Origin: Cladorrhinum sp. PSN259
Lineage: Eukaryota; Ascomycota; Sordariomycetes; Sordariales; Podosporaceae
Assembly (NCBI GenBank): GCA_033725935.1
Contig: MU867069.1
Span: forward strand, 1-64,000
Direction of reading: 5' to 3'
Length of the DNA stretch: 64,000 bases
Under the pieces are notes generated by a model that was not told the DNA's origin, ran no database searches, and saw nothing but the letters and a program-made list of their open reading frames with translations. Below, piece by piece: positions 32,666 through 45,200 of this stretch; the stretch's first letter is position 1, and each line of letters starts with the position of its first letter. A program made the translations under genes and the position numbers.

Positions 32666-35600
32666 TCTACATTGATTTTGAACAACTAGTACTGCCTTCA
32701 ACCGCGCGAAACGGTTCATGCGTCCTGCCTCTCGGCCGCGGCGGCGACGGTTGCCGGGTAGCTACATACTTAGGTATATAAGGTACTGCGTGCTCATTGG
32801 GGGTCCATTTTGTGACCTGCCGCCCTTACCGCCGTCATCTCTTTGGGTACCAAGAAAAGACAGGCAGTGCATTATGGGATTTCTCTCTTTTGCTCTCTTT
32901 CAGCTTCCCGCTTTCCCCTTTCCCCTTTCCCGATTTTCTGTCCTTGCTACGGTCTCCCCGAGGAGCACCGGGAACCCGTCGACACGGTTGAGAGCTTTGA
33001 CAGCCCCCAAAAAAGGCCCATGTCGATCCAAATGGGCTGAATGGAAAATCTCAATGTTTTGCGGCAGCGACTGTGGTCCAGACTGTATGAAGCTGAGACC
33101 CAGGACAACGGGCTGGAGTCAGAGTGAGACAGTGTCTTGGTTGAAGGTAACCAATGGGAGGGACATATTCGACATGAATCTGGAATGCATCCTTTATTAA
33201 TACGCCAGTAAACAACATGTAAGATATTGTCCAAGCTGTCCAGGTGGGCATCAGCCTCATAACTTGGACCAACACCCCATGATGCACGATTTAGTCTGTT
33301 TTCTTTCGGATCAAGAGCTCCTAACCCGGCGCCATGGAGCCTCGGGGACCTCCTTTTCTGTGCGTACCACTTCCGACGCCGGATGATTGGTCCAGTGTGC
33401 AGCTCGGAAGCATTCCGGGGTGCATCTCGCCATCAGTGCTATGAAGTTGAGACAGAGCAGTCGGTGACCTCTCAAGGATATATATGATAGGTCGGTTCGA
33501 ATAGATGTCTCTCTGCCACCACCAATACGTGCGTTGCTTTGCCCCCAGTTGTTCATTTTCGTGCTACACTGTGTATCGAGCCAGCTGCATATGCATCCCG
33601 AGGCCCGGTCGGGTCTGTCAAGTCAAGATCATGCGGAATTACCTGGTAATACGTGGGGTGTTTTATCCCACGTCTCGCCAGCGGCGGGAAGGCGAGCTGA
33701 ATGTTGAGATGCATCCAGGGTCCACGGGGCATCTCGAAAATTTGGGTCTGAGATTTTGAAAAGCACCCTGGGAGATCGTGATATCCCACACAGTGGGAGT
33801 GGTATCATTTGCTCCCAAGCGAACGCTAGCAATGCCGTTGTCAGATTTTGACAGATGAAGTGTATAAAATCAGAGAAATGACAGGAAAGTTGGAATGTGA
33901 TTGGACAGAGGGGCAATGGCGTTAAGAAACCTACAATAGCCCCCCCTGTGGCTTCTTTCCAGCCATCTTGCTGCCATGCATTGTCGATCACGCCTAGATT
34001 TGGGAGGGGGGAAAACAAGATCTATGAGAGAATTGGGTCTGCCCAAGCATGGTAGTTTTCGTTAGCACACCGTCTTGCTTGTTTAACTTGTTTCTCAAGC
34101 TGTTTGTGTCATTCGGAATCTCCGGGCTTGGAATTTTGGCTTGGACTTGGACACTTGGAAAACTCGGGGAACCAAAGCGCCACGGGTTTCCAAAATCAGT
34201 CGCACGGATACCTTTTTGAAAGTTGAATCCAACGTGAGAGCCCTCAAAGTTGAGCTTCACGCAAACAGATTGGTGGGGCAATATCCGAGTTAGGTAGGCG
34301 CACGGCTGGGAAGGGAACTTCAGCGCGGGGAGGGAAGAGGCACAGGAGACACCCGATAGCCCCGACACCGCTTCTCACCCCTTCATCCCTTCAGAAAACC
34401 AATCTTGTGCAGTGCGCCCGTTAGCTGCTTTTTACACGACCCCCGCAATGCTACGATACTTGGATGCAATGATGCATGTCAGTAGGAGAATTTCCGCCCT
34501 TGCTCTTTCCTAACCCCCTCACCCCTGTTGGTGGATTCTCAACCGTTGCGAATCGCAGCATCTCCTGTCCGTGCGCCACGGGAATCTCCCTAGACCTCAG
34601 ATGCTCAATATTGCTTCTGCAAGTGTGTATGATGAACCAAACTTTGAGCATGGAGACCGAGAGGTCAGATGGCCCAGAGACTTGGGGTCTGAGAACCCAT
34701 TTGTCCCAATTCCCACCGAGATTCTGACAAGTCTGACCTGTCGCACAATCTTGATGGACGCCCAGGTCGGGAGGGGCAACAAGGTTCACAGGGATGTACG
34801 AATTATGGACAACGCCCGCCCACCAAGGCCGGGCCCGCGATGGGGCTTGAAAGAGTTGAGATGAGATCCCTCTCAACCCACCCACATCCATGATCCAAGA
34901 TCCATCCATCGCTTGAGAGCCTTGCTTGGGACGGGAGACGTCAACCCCTCCCCTTTGCGGCCCCCTCTCCCCGCCATGTCTTTGCGTGATCCCTCCGTAT
35001 CCATGTTTTCTTTTTCTCTTTTCCGTTCCTCTGTTCTGTTCTTGGACGTATCTGTCCCCAATCCACCCGGCTGAAAGAAAAAGAAACCAAGGCCCGCCAC
35101 TCGGAATCTCAAACAGACATCCTGTATGCTACTATTCCGTCATGCTGCTCTAGCGTCTATTATACGGTCCTCTACTTAAACTGCCCACAGTGCAAGTCGT
35201 GGAGAGAAAGCTTGGTAGGGGCACGCGGGTGTTAGCCATCACCTCATCGGCACTTACAACCGTTCATCGCCCAGCCTATTTTATATTCATTTTACACACC
35301 AGGCTCGGACCTTCTCCACCTCATCGTGTTATTGGATCACAGGCAGCCACAACTGTCCGGGTGTAGGAGAGAGAAACAGAATTAATCTACCTATATGAGA
35401 CCTGGATCCCAGTGTTAACTTGCACAATTTCCTTCTCGAACACGTCGGCCTTGCCGCAAAATCCATCAGTCCGACCTTTGAAACATCGGGTGGTGACGGT
35501 GTTGTTGTACTGTACCACGGAGCTTCAACCCAACATATGACCACCCTCCGTTCATCGGTTGACGAGTCTTCTTTTATATCATCTTCCATACACCACGGCT

Positions 35601-35767
35601 TTTCAGGCAATCCTCGTTTAGCAGAAACACCAAACAACAGAAAACCAACCGACTTTTCGACACAGCCAATCTTGAGTTCACAGCGCTCTTTTTTGGTATG
35701 ACTTCTTGAATATCTTCAGGTCGTACATTTTCCCCATTGCTCTCTGCTTGAATCAGAGACAGCAGAT
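32666..35767. other. Gene-poor region
   Basis: No supported gene on either strand over ~3.1 kb. ORFs of 60-160 codons overlap each other in several frames and have no family features. CT-rich leader-like sequence appears close to 35768. Confidence 0.4.
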
Positions 35768-37495
35768 ATGGCGGTAGGATCTGAGACTTTGGAGCGGCTG
35801 GAGAAGGGGTTTGATCGACTGGAACGTTTCTTCTCCAGAAAGAAGAGAGCAGTACCACATAACTTGATCCTCACAGAGGAAATACGACCGACAGTCACGG
35901 ATTGGTTCATTTCAACATTCCCGTCACCGTCGTTTATTCGGCCCATATCATCCCGTATGGTTGCCAGAGAAGAAGCGAATCTGTCTGGAAGGCTAGCTCG
36001 CCGCGCTCACAGCCTACCAGAGCCAACCGGTTCGTCACGCCTTCTCTCAATGGCATCCGACGTTAGTGTTACGGCAGATCGTCAACTTTGTGTCTCTTCA
36101 AGCTTTCCTCAGGCCCCACATCGAGCCTCTTCACTCGGCACCAGGACACCGTCTACCAGTTTGGTAGGACTACTAGAGTTCAGATTCCCCCACGATTCAA
36201 GCAAAGAGGGCGAGGATAGGCTGCGGCCAAGTCGCCGTTCTCGTTCAGGGTCAAAATCCTCGTCCCGGTGTTCCTCGGCTTCCGTCTCGCCAGGAGCTCA
36301 GGTCACCAGAAAGCGACGCTCCGTTCAAGATGAGATAGTGACTCCGGTACCACAACAGCAGCAAGAGCCACCGCACCCACCAGCATCAGCATCGTCACCC
36401 AGGCTTGTTCCGCTACCAGAACCGACACCTGACGAGTTTGAAATGGACTTGGACCTCGATTACCAGAGACCTGAAGGTCTCAACACTTCTAGTGACTTTG
36501 TTCCACCACCATCGTGCCTCTCGTCAACGGTAAACTCTATCCTCAAGGAGCCAACCGTGGATGATTTCCTATCATTAGGTGATGACGATATTGCCGATGG
36601 TCAGGCGGTGGCACCTCAACCCTGTGTCTCAATCTCGAAGCCTTCAAGACTCCCTACATGCCCTCCAAGATCTTCTATATCCCTTTCAAGCCCGCCTTCG
36701 ACACCAACGTCACCTTTAGCGTCAGATACATATCCCTTCCTTACTCTTTCACCTCCACTCGCCAGCCGACCTGCCGCAGCAGCAGCATTCGAGGCCGCAA
36801 AGCTGGCAGCAAAATATCAGTTCGACCTCGTTTACATCGTCAACCTATGGCCTAAAGACATGGCGGGGTGCTCCCAATACCGACCATCCCGTCGTCGATC
36901 GCAGCAAACCGCAACACCTTCGCCACCAGCATCTCCAATCTCCAGTCCGGGCAGCAACAGTCCGGTCCCTAGCCTCCAAGCACGACCTTTTGGACCCAGG
37001 CAAAGCCAACGGACTGCTGGAAGTGGTCTAACCGGTCGTCTACTAGCAGCATACGGCCTGACCTCACTCATGTTTCCCTTTCGCATCTCGGAACCCGTCC
37101 ACCAGAAAGTGCTCAAGACGGACGGCTGGCTAGAGTACCGCGGCGATTCGGACGAGGACTACTTCACCCGGGGCTACAGCTGCTCATTCTACACCGGCCA
37201 CAGCCCCGACAAGAGAGACTTTCGGCGCAAGTCCAAGGCCGCGAACCGCGGTATCGTTTTCGCGGCATACAGGCGCCCTGCTGCTGATGGGAGATGCATA
37301 CAAAGCGATGCCGCAGAGCTTGAAGCTCTCTACCGAGACGCAGAGGAGCTGGTCGATATGCTTATTGACATCCACATGACGACTCGACGTCCGTCCGTCA
37401 TCACACCAAAACGGTGCGCTGAGAGCACCGGACTGCCGTCGTCTTCCTCCTCCTCATTGGCTTTTTCCAAGATGCCTTCTTTGCTTTCTGTCTAA
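35768..37495 (+). CDS. Large unknown protein, disordered with a conserved-looking C-terminal domain
   Basis: Single exon, 575 residues, ATG in GATATGGCGG. The N-terminus is helical and basic (ETLERLEKGFDRLERFFSRKKR), residues ~80-340 are serine/proline-rich disorder with basic patches, polyQ, DEFEMDLDLD and TPTSP-type sites. Residues ~340-545 look folded: FEAAKLAAKYQFDLVYIVNLWP, a disordered insertion (365-415), then GLTGRLLAAYGL, TDGWLEYRG, DEDYFTRGYSCSFYTG, NRGIVFAAYR and a helical AELEALYRDAEELVDMLIDIH. The interrupted domain has the feel of a GAF/PAS-type alpha-beta fold, but I cannot assign it. It lies alone between two long intergenic regions. Confidence 0.72.
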   Translation: MAVGSETLERLEKGFDRLERFFSRKKRAVPHNLILTEEIRPTVTDWFISTFPSPSFIRPISSRMVAREEANLSGRLARRAHSLPEPTGSSRLLSMASDVSVTADRQLCVSSSFPQAPHRASSLGTRTPSTSLVGLLEFRFPHDSSKEGEDRLRPSRRSRSGSKSSSRCSSASVSPGAQVTRKRRSVQDEIVTPVPQQQQEPPHPPASASSPRLVPLPEPTPDEFEMDLDLDYQRPEGLNTSSDFVPPPSCLSSTVNSILKEPTVDDFLSLGDDDIADGQAVAPQPCVSISKPSRLPTCPPRSSISLSSPPSTPTSPLASDTYPFLTLSPPLASRPAAAAAFEAAKLAAKYQFDLVYIVNLWPKDMAGCSQYRPSRRRSQQTATPSPPASPISSPGSNSPVPSLQARPFGPRQSQRTAGSGLTGRLLAAYGLTSLMFPFRISEPVHQKVLKTDGWLEYRGDSDEDYFTRGYSCSFYTGHSPDKRDFRRKSKAANRGIVFAAYRRPAADGRCIQSDAAELEALYRDAEELVDMLIDIHMTTRRPSVITPKRCAESTGLPSSSSSSLAFSKMPSLLSV

Positions 37496-38285
37496 TTGAC
37501 AATTCGCAGTCAATTTGGAGTATTGCCACACATCAGCGCACAGCACGACATTGCTGATCACACACTGCCTCTTTCAGGCACATGTTTTCTTTTTGTTTTC
37601 AACCAAAAAGTCGCGTATATAGGGAAGGGGTATTTCGTTTTGATACCATGGGAATAAATACCAGTGAGCGGTGGTGTTGTTTTTAGTGCTGCATGTTTTA
37701 TGATTACATGAGAAGAAAAAAAGGGTCTGCAAAGGAGCAGCATACGTCAGCTATGATAACATGAACCTAATGCGATGAGTTTGCGAAGTAGGCAGGTAGC
37801 TAAAGAAAAGTGATGATATCCATATCAATGCAAAACAGTTTCCAAGCAAGCCACATTGTTGTCCCTGAATGTGTAGTAAGCACGGCAAGGTAAGCTCTCA
37901 GGTACACTGTTTCACCATCACCATCAACATAAAAACAAGCAAGACAAAGCAGATGGATGGATTTGTGGCAGGAAAAAGCTGTCACGAAGCTTTAAGGAAT
38001 TGGTAAGCCGGCATATCGCCGGTCGGTCTCTGAGGCCGCAGCTCGACTGGGGAAACCCACAGATCGAAGCCGAGTGACGAAAGATTCGTCCATGGTATCA
38101 TAAGCTGCATTATACATCGAGAGGCCAAACGATCCATCCCAATCCGCAAGGCAAGCCAAAACCACCTGCCCGCAAGAAAGATCCCGAATGAAACCGAGCC
38201 CAAACTCCCAACCACTCCCTGAAATGCCCCCTTTTTTAGTCTTTTTTTTTCGACCCAACAACTACAACAACGTCACCATCCACAT
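37496..38285. other. Convergent intergenic region
   Basis: 3' regions of the 575-residue gene (+) and RPL11 (-). No gene seen. Confidence 0.45.
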
Positions 38286-38929
38286 TTAGCGGACGATGGC
38301 ATCGAAGCGCTGCTTGAACCACTTGACAGTGTCATCGCGGGTGATGCGGTGGCCAGCACCGACTCTGCTCTTGCAGCGGCGGCGACGGGAAACGCGCTCA
38401 CCGGGGCGGGTCATGCAGCAGTAGAAGTCCATGCCGTAGATACCGATACCGGGGTCGTACTTGATGCCGAGATCGATGTGCTCGGAGATACCGAAGCCGA
38501 AGTTGCCGGTTTCGGAGAAGTTGCGCTTGCGGAGCTCGTACTCCTTGACCTTGAGGCCACGCTCGAGAATCTCCTCGGCCTTGGGGCCACGGACAGTGAC
38601 GTGGACGGCAATCTTTTCGTTACGGCGGATACCGAAGGTACGGACGGTGTAACGGGCCTTGCCTGCAAGCGAAAAATGTCAGGAATTTCGGGCAAACAAT
38701 CAATTTCATTCCTCGAGAGCAGCAACTTACTGTAGACGGGGGTCTGACCAGAAAGCTGCTCGAGCACCTTGGCGGCACGAGTAAGTCTGTCACCAGACTC
38801 GCCGACCGAGATGTTCAGGACGAGCTTCTGGATGCGGAGCTCCCGCATGGGGTTCTGGGCCTTCTCGGACTAGAATTCATCCTGTTAGAATTGATTCTCG
38901 TGCTCAATTTTGGCAGCATCTCCTACCAT
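38286..38929 (-). CDS. rpl11: 60S ribosomal protein L11 (uL5)
   Basis: Three exons: 38929-38927 (just the ATG), 38869-38731, 38662-38286; 172 residues. Sequence after the start codon: SEKAQNPMRELRIQKLVLNISVGESGDRLTRAAKVLEQL, then TPVYSKARYTVRTFGIRRNEKIAVHVTVRG and a C-terminus ending KQRFDAIVR, all typical of eukaryotic uL5. Known: part of the 5S RNP and central protuberance of the large subunit. The exon carrying only ATG followed by GTAGGA is typical for ribosomal-protein genes of filamentous ascomycetes. It is transcribed away from SmB; the two ATGs are 466 bases apart, so a shared bidirectional promoter is likely. Confidence 0.95.
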
Positions 38930-39395
38930 GGTGGCGGTATTGTTGTCGAAATCGGGGACTGGGCGATTCGGCTCGTGGATGAAGACCAAGATTTTGGAAA
39001 AGGTGAGGTTGATTTTACTGCCACAAATTTGAATTGTGGGTGTGGGGAATTGCCAAGAAATTGCGGCCGGGTCCTGGGCACAACGCTGGTGGGGGACAAA
39101 CCTCCCGAGGGATCCACTGCAAATCGCGGCGGTGCGCTGTTGGAGTGTGGCTTGTTCGACTTGCCGTTTGCTGGTGTTTGAGCATTGATTGTGGCGGCGA
39201 TCTGAGCTTCTTCAACCTCGCGTTCAAATTTCCATTTGGCCTGCCTCACAACCAACCACCAGACGCGTGACTCTGTAGCCTTTCACAAGCGCATTGAGAG
39301 ACCGCAATCGGCGCAAGTTATCAAGAACTTCGTCATCCCAAAATATCCAATTTTTGCAAAACCTCAAGAAGCTGCTGTAGCATCTTGTCGCAGTC
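38930..39395. promoter_or_regulatory. Bidirectional promoter region, RPL11 / SmB
   Basis: 466 bases between divergent start codons of two highly expressed housekeeping genes, including both leaders. No individual factor site is claimed. Confidence 0.55.
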
Positions 39396-40312
39396 ATGTC
39401 GGCAACAAACAAGCAAGGCAAGATGGTGAGTTTAGGCCTCCACTCCCCCGTCACCGCTGTCCAAGCATCTATGTTGACATTACAAGTTACTGACAAGGTG
39501 CATCGATTCTAGGCCGGTTTCGTACGTACTTCGGACTACCCCGCGAGCGACAATCATCAACGAGTTGATACTAATGATGTTTTCCTAGATCAACTACCGG
39601 ATGCGCGTCACTCTCAATGATGGCCGCCAGATGACCGGTCAGGTACGAAGACTACTTCCGTACTACCCCACCATACCTCTAGCCCAACTAACACGTATGT
39701 GACAGATGCTCGCATTTGACAAGCACATGAACCTCGTCCTTGCCGATACCGAAGAGTTCCGTCGCATCAAGAGGAAGCAGAACAAGCCGGCCGCGCCCGG
39801 CGCATCATCATCCAGCGCCCAAACCATCGAGCAAGAGGAAAAGCGGACGTTGGGTTTAACGATTGTACGAGGAGCGCATATTGTTTCATTGTCGGTTGAG
39901 TCCCCGCCTCCAGCCGACCCTAGCGCGCGTCTTGGGAAATCGACTGCTGGTGGAATTGCTTCGACACTTACAGCTGGACCTGGTGTTGCACGGCCAGCTG
40001 GTCGTGGTGCTGCTCCTCCTATCTCGCTTGCTGGTCCTGCTGCTGGTGTTGGAGGTGCCGTTCCTCCTCCAGCCTTCCCAGGTGTGCCAGGTTTCCCTGC
40101 CGCCCCCGGCTTTCCTGGTCGTGGTGCTCGTAAGTTCATACTCTCTCATTTTATTCTCGGCTCAATATTTTGCTAACTAGGAATCAGCACCCCCTGGATT
40201 TGGCGGCGGCTTCCCTCCTGCGGGCTTCCCCGGTGCTCCCGGTGGATTTCCTCCTGGATTCCCCCCTGGAGGCGCACCTCCTCCTGGCTTCAACCCACCT
40301 CCTCGCCGTTAA
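39396..40312 (+). CDS. Small nuclear ribonucleoprotein SmB
   Basis: Five exons: 39396-39425, 39513-39521, 39589-39642, 39706-40129, 40188-40312; 213 residues. The second exon is only nine bases (Ala-Gly-Phe), framed by CTAG and GTACGT. Sm1 motif: INYRMRVTLNDGRQMTGQMLAFDKHMNLVLAD; Sm2: TLGLTIVRGAHIVSLSVE, with the expected linker (EEFRRIKRKQ). The C-terminal tail is glycine/proline-rich (PGFPAAPGFPGRG, PPPGFNPPPRR), as in SmB/N proteins. Known: one of seven Sm proteins of U1, U2, U4 and U5 snRNPs. The gene starts 466 bases from RPL11. Confidence 0.94.
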
Positions 40313-41345
40313 AGACCAAAGCTATAGCTTTTGGTCTACCCTCACTGAGATACCCGGTCGCATCTTGCTGCAGCCTCCCAGCCAAGCCAATATCTTGACA
40401 GCATAAAGTTTGATCTTTGGAGAATGAGCTGGAGAAAGAACTGTTTTGCGCAGATTTATGAAGGAAGGTTTTCTTTTAGCGGCGTTTAGGGGTTTATGAA
40501 AAAACTGCAGTTTAAGGGACCGGAATGGCGGCCTGTGTTCATTCCACATAAACAGCGGAAAATGATATAATGGCCCAAAAGGCATACATTCTGCCAACAG
40601 TGGCTGAAAAGATTGTACATAAAGAGAAACGGCCAACATTGAATTTTCAAAATATGTTTCTTCACGTGGCTGTCTCTTGAATCTCGTCGTTTGGCCAATT
40701 TGGGACTTGATGTCATAAGTGCCTGAATCCGCTGTCAAATGCTGTTAAAGGGACTATGTGGGGCAGTGTCCGAACCACAGCTGTCAGTTCAGTCCAATGA
40801 ATTACCAAACTTGACAAGGGCTCTCCAGAAGATCGAATATGATTCAGGTTTCGAAATATTGGGTAATTCAGCTAGATATTATTGGCATCACTAAATGCTA
40901 TAAGACAGCTTTATGGGTACCGCCGCTCCGTATCTTCTTGTAGGAATAGGCGAACTTTGCATGGTACGGGTTCTTTGCATTGTCACTTACACCACAGGGC
41001 TCGCCAATCCGGAGCATCTCAGGAGGAAAATGGATAATTATGGGTAGTATCCTGAGTTACAGAGGACTATTTGGAGCTGAAATAACACCTGATATCTTCT
41101 CTCGAGCGGTCCGAGATGCAGAATCCAAACAACTAACTCTGAGAACCACCATCTGATAATTCCTTCACTGTCTTTCTAACGACCTCTCACAGTCAAACTT
41201 GGCCATTTCAGCGGTAAAGGTCCGTGCGTTGTCGGGAACACCCCAATAATTATTTTGGCTTTGCGTCTCCGGTCACCGATGCTTGCCTTCACATAATAGT
41301 CACCGGACCGCGACGAGGAGGACAACCACAAACCAAACGACAAAG
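40313..41345. other. Intergenic, no gene seen
   Basis: SmB 3' UTR and MPC1 promoter. Short ORFs only. Confidence 0.45.
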
Positions 41346-42241
41346 ATGGCCGCCGCGATAAAAGCTCTCAATGCGAAGATTCGCTCGAATCCAGTCGCAA
41401 ACTATGTCTGCTCGACGCGTGAGTTATATCCTCCTTTACTTCCTCTCAAGAGAAGCTTCACCCGTCCGGTAATCGGACAATCCCCGATTAGCTGGGGACC
41501 CCCTTCCGCTCGGATCGCACCCACCACATCTTCACGATGATCGCATATGCTTTTTGACAATCTAGAAGCTCTGGAATGCATCAATGCGCAGATGCTTTGA
41601 GAACTTGCACGCCTTTTGGAAATCAATGGCGCTGTCCCGGCGGCCTGGGAAGCCATCTCTGGCTTGCGCCCAACCTGCCTTTGTGGGGGTGACACTTTCA
41701 ACACCAGGTGCTAACATCATGACTTTTCCCTTGCACAGATTTCTGGGGCCCCGTCTCCAACTTCGGTATCCCCCTCGCCGCCGTGATGGACACCCAGAAG
41801 AGCCCTGACCTGTACGTTTCGCTCACCCTTCTTTTCCCTTCCCTCACCGCTGGGCTGGCAAACTTTCCAGGAGTTCCGGAGTTACACAACGAGCCCCGGA
41901 TACTCTCTGAAGAGACTCCGGGAACGGGCTTGACGTTCGCCCGCTGTTTTCTCGTCTTTTACATATATACTAACCTGTCCAATCTCTGCAGTATCTCCGG
42001 CCAAATGACCTTCGCCCTCTGCATCTACTCTGCGACGTTTATGCGCTTCTCCCTGGCCGTACAGCCCCGCAACTGGCTCCTTTTTGGCTGCCACTTGGTC
42101 AACGAGTCTGCCCAGCTCACCCAGATGTACCGATACCTTGACTGGCATAAATGGGGAGGCAAGGAGAAGGCTGCTATTACTCAGCTCACGGCTCCAGTCG
42201 TTGCTGCCAAGGACGCCGTTGTTGATGCTGTTAAGAAATAA
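41346..42241 (+). CDS. mpc1: Mitochondrial pyruvate carrier subunit 1
   Basis: Three exons: 41346-41418, 41739-41811, 41992-42241; 131 residues. N-terminal MAAAIKALNAKIRSNPVANYVCSTHFWGPVSNFGIPLAAVMD is the MPC1 amphipathic entry and first membrane helix; next come QKSPDLISGQMTFALCIYSATFMRFSLAVQPRNWLLFGCHLVNESAQLTQMYRYL, which contains the family's conserved FMRF, PRN and CH-N-E residues. Known: MPC1 pairs with MPC2/3 in the inner membrane to import pyruvate. In this window the substrate also feeds pyruvate carboxylase, though no co-regulation is visible. Introns are 320 and 180 bases, with GTGAGT and GTACGT donors. Confidence 0.94.
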
Positions 42242-45200
42242 AAATAACGGAAAAGATAAAGAATAGGGGAAGAGAAAATATTTGGTATTTACTTGATGTT
42301 TTGTTCGTTTGCCTCTCTTTCCTTTTTTTCACTCACTCCTCCCACCTCTTGAATTGGTGTGATAGAGGGAGAAAAGAGGAAAGATTAGATAGGAAGAGGG
42401 CCATTGGTTCTTGATCGGTTGGTTGTAACATCACGGCAAATAGGCGTGCGTGCGTTTGGCTTTGGGAAAATAAAGTAGATGGGGGCTTCAGGCGGTGAGA
42501 AAGATAAAACAAATAGAGCATTGCTTTTGCCTGTTTTTCTTGGGTTCTAGGTGTGGACATGTGTAAATGTGGCCATTGGTGGTGCTATGTCGATGTGGTT
42601 GTGTTGATCTTGCCGTTGGTGCTTCAGCTTCAGTCATACCTGGCTCTATGCTTTGGGTTTTCATCTGGTGATGCTGACTGATACACGGTGAGGAAAATAT
42701 TATTAAGGAACCTCTGGCTCTTCTGAACCATCCATTCGTCATGTTGGCAACCCTGGAATGAGTCCCAGAGAATTTATCTTATGCCAAGGACGGATCATGG
42801 TTGGCTGTGTGAGCTGGTCTTTGTGTACCCGTAGGTGAGAACTTTGAAGTTGAGTAACCCCGAAGTTCCGCGCGGACTCTTGGCCCCTTGTTCAAGTTTT
42901 CCATCTCGAGGTATCGGTTATCTTGTTGGTGATATATGTCGAGTTGTACAGCAGAGGAGAGGAGAGTCAGTTGGTGTATCTTAACAACCATCTCTGGGAT
43001 TGTTTTTGGGGAGTTTGGCCGAGACAGTTCGTGTCTGACAAGAAGGTTTTGGATTTACTCAACAAAGCGAAAGAACGTTGCATGTCTAGGAGAATCATTT
43101 TGGGCAGGTAAAGTGTGGTGGATCACGGCGTGGTAAAAAATTATCAAGCTGTGGAAAGCCTTTGGGACCAGTCAATCTTCTCACCTAGTTTGCAACATGT
43201 GACGACTTCCCCTGTGATTGATTCCCATGGTGGTACGGCTGCAGTGTATAGTTCAAGAATGCCAAGAAAACGTAAATCGATAAGCCGGCAGCACGGCGGC
43301 GTGTCCCCGGACCGTGATAAACGCAGCTCCGGCGCCGGCGGTTACATTCAGCAACTTGAAGCTTGGCAATTCCGATGACAGAGATCCCAGCCGATCTGCC
43401 CTGGACCTTCGTGGGGGTTCCAACAAAAAGAAGGGGGAAAAAATGAAGATTGGGTCCATGCACACCATCAAGTTCAAACAAGCCTTGAGATATTTTTCTC
43501 CCCTTCTCCTTTCTTGATTTTGCTCACCTGTTCCGGCAGATGCATCATGCACCATTAAAAAAAAAAGCCTCTCCTTTTATAGGCCAATCCGGATGTAGTG
43601 TAGTAGGTTGGTGGCTCGTTTCTTCTCCGAAGTCCATACGTAACAGCAGAGCTAACCGACTCCATAGCCAACCGAGCGTTTGATATGACACCCTCCTCAG
43701 TTCATGTTGTGAGACGAAGCTACAGCAGACCGCCGGGTTTATTTGCTTCTTTCCCTACCTCCACATCGCAGGATGACGAGATCTGGTCTTATGACCGGAT
43801 ATGAGAAGCATAATCCCTTTGGAAATGACGCAGTTTGAGTGAGACAAGAGATACCAGGCCATGTAGGGACGCGGTAAGTGGTTGTGTGTGTGGTTGCTCA
43901 ACGATAGCCATCGCATCTACTTGTAGATACCTTGCTTTCTTGGCAGGTTTCGGCTCTTGCAACGAGACAAGCGGCAATGGGACGCTTGGCAAGGCGGAAG
44001 GGACTCAGAAGATCCCAATCCCGAGATTCGTCGTCCGCAGCAGACCAATCTTTCAACCTCTTGCAGGAGCCCGTCCCAAGGGGCGTTGCAGGGAAAGGGG
44101 ATGGTGTACTTCCCCGCGATAGTGCCTAGACTTGTCCCAACTCGGGAACTGTGCTGATGAACGACTCTCTGGGGTCCCCGCTAAACGTGAAAATACCCGG
44201 CGCAACATGGGCATTGCTAGGTTGTATCTGGGGTTGTCCCCATTGTTGTTTGTCATTCCCGAGAAATCTCGGGGAGCTCTGGATACTGCTCTGGACCTTT
44301 TAAGAGCTTATCCTCGGTAATACGGGACCGGATAACGGGGACAGGCCATCGCCAGGAGAGCCGCGGACAGCATATGATTGTCAGATCCCGACTGTCGGCG
44401 ATTGGGTCGGTATGTGCTGCGTATCATGAAGAAAAACGAGGCACGTGTTCCAGGCTTGGAACGTAGAATGCATGTACGGCCTGGAGAGTGGTTGAGCCCC
44501 TATGTCGTTTGACGAGGGTAGCAACGGCTTTCCCGGTGATGGTTTGAGTTCCAAGGTTCCCCCGCTTCGAAAACCCCCTAATGGCTCTGTCCAGGCGGTG
44601 GTAGGTGGGATTTTGGGGGTTTCCCTTAGCAAAAAGACTTATTTTCGGGGACTACATGCAGTCAATTGTCTCACGGCATGCGCCGAGCAGCTGCAGAAGG
44701 CTGTCATTGACCGCAATTGAGTGCATCGCTGGCAGTTGGCGCGAGATTCCCCACGGCCGATCCTCCCTCACCTTGGTTGACCCCACCTCAAAATATTTTG
44801 GCACTCGCCAGTGAGTGGGATTTTTCTCTTGCATCTTTGGTGGCTGCAACTGCCCCCCTGTCATGAAAAAAGTACCCCTCCGCCAGCTCCGTTTTCCGAG
44901 CTTCCAATTGGCCAGCGCTTTCACGGAATGCTTGTTCTACAAGGCTGGCTGGTTCCGGCAGCGCAACGTGCAACATCGAGAAAGCTACCGGGGCCAGGAA
45001 TACGGAGCTATTGGTGATCGGTTTTTGCACTTCCCGCATGCGCGTCCGGCGCCAGTTGTTGGCATGTCAGACATGGATGTGAGGGCAAGGCGCAGATGAT
45101 GACGCCGATTATGAGAGATAAAAAGACCGAACTTGTCGGAAGAAGCATCTGTGATTTGTGCCTCAGTCCCACGAGACCAACACAAACCTAGTCTGAACCA

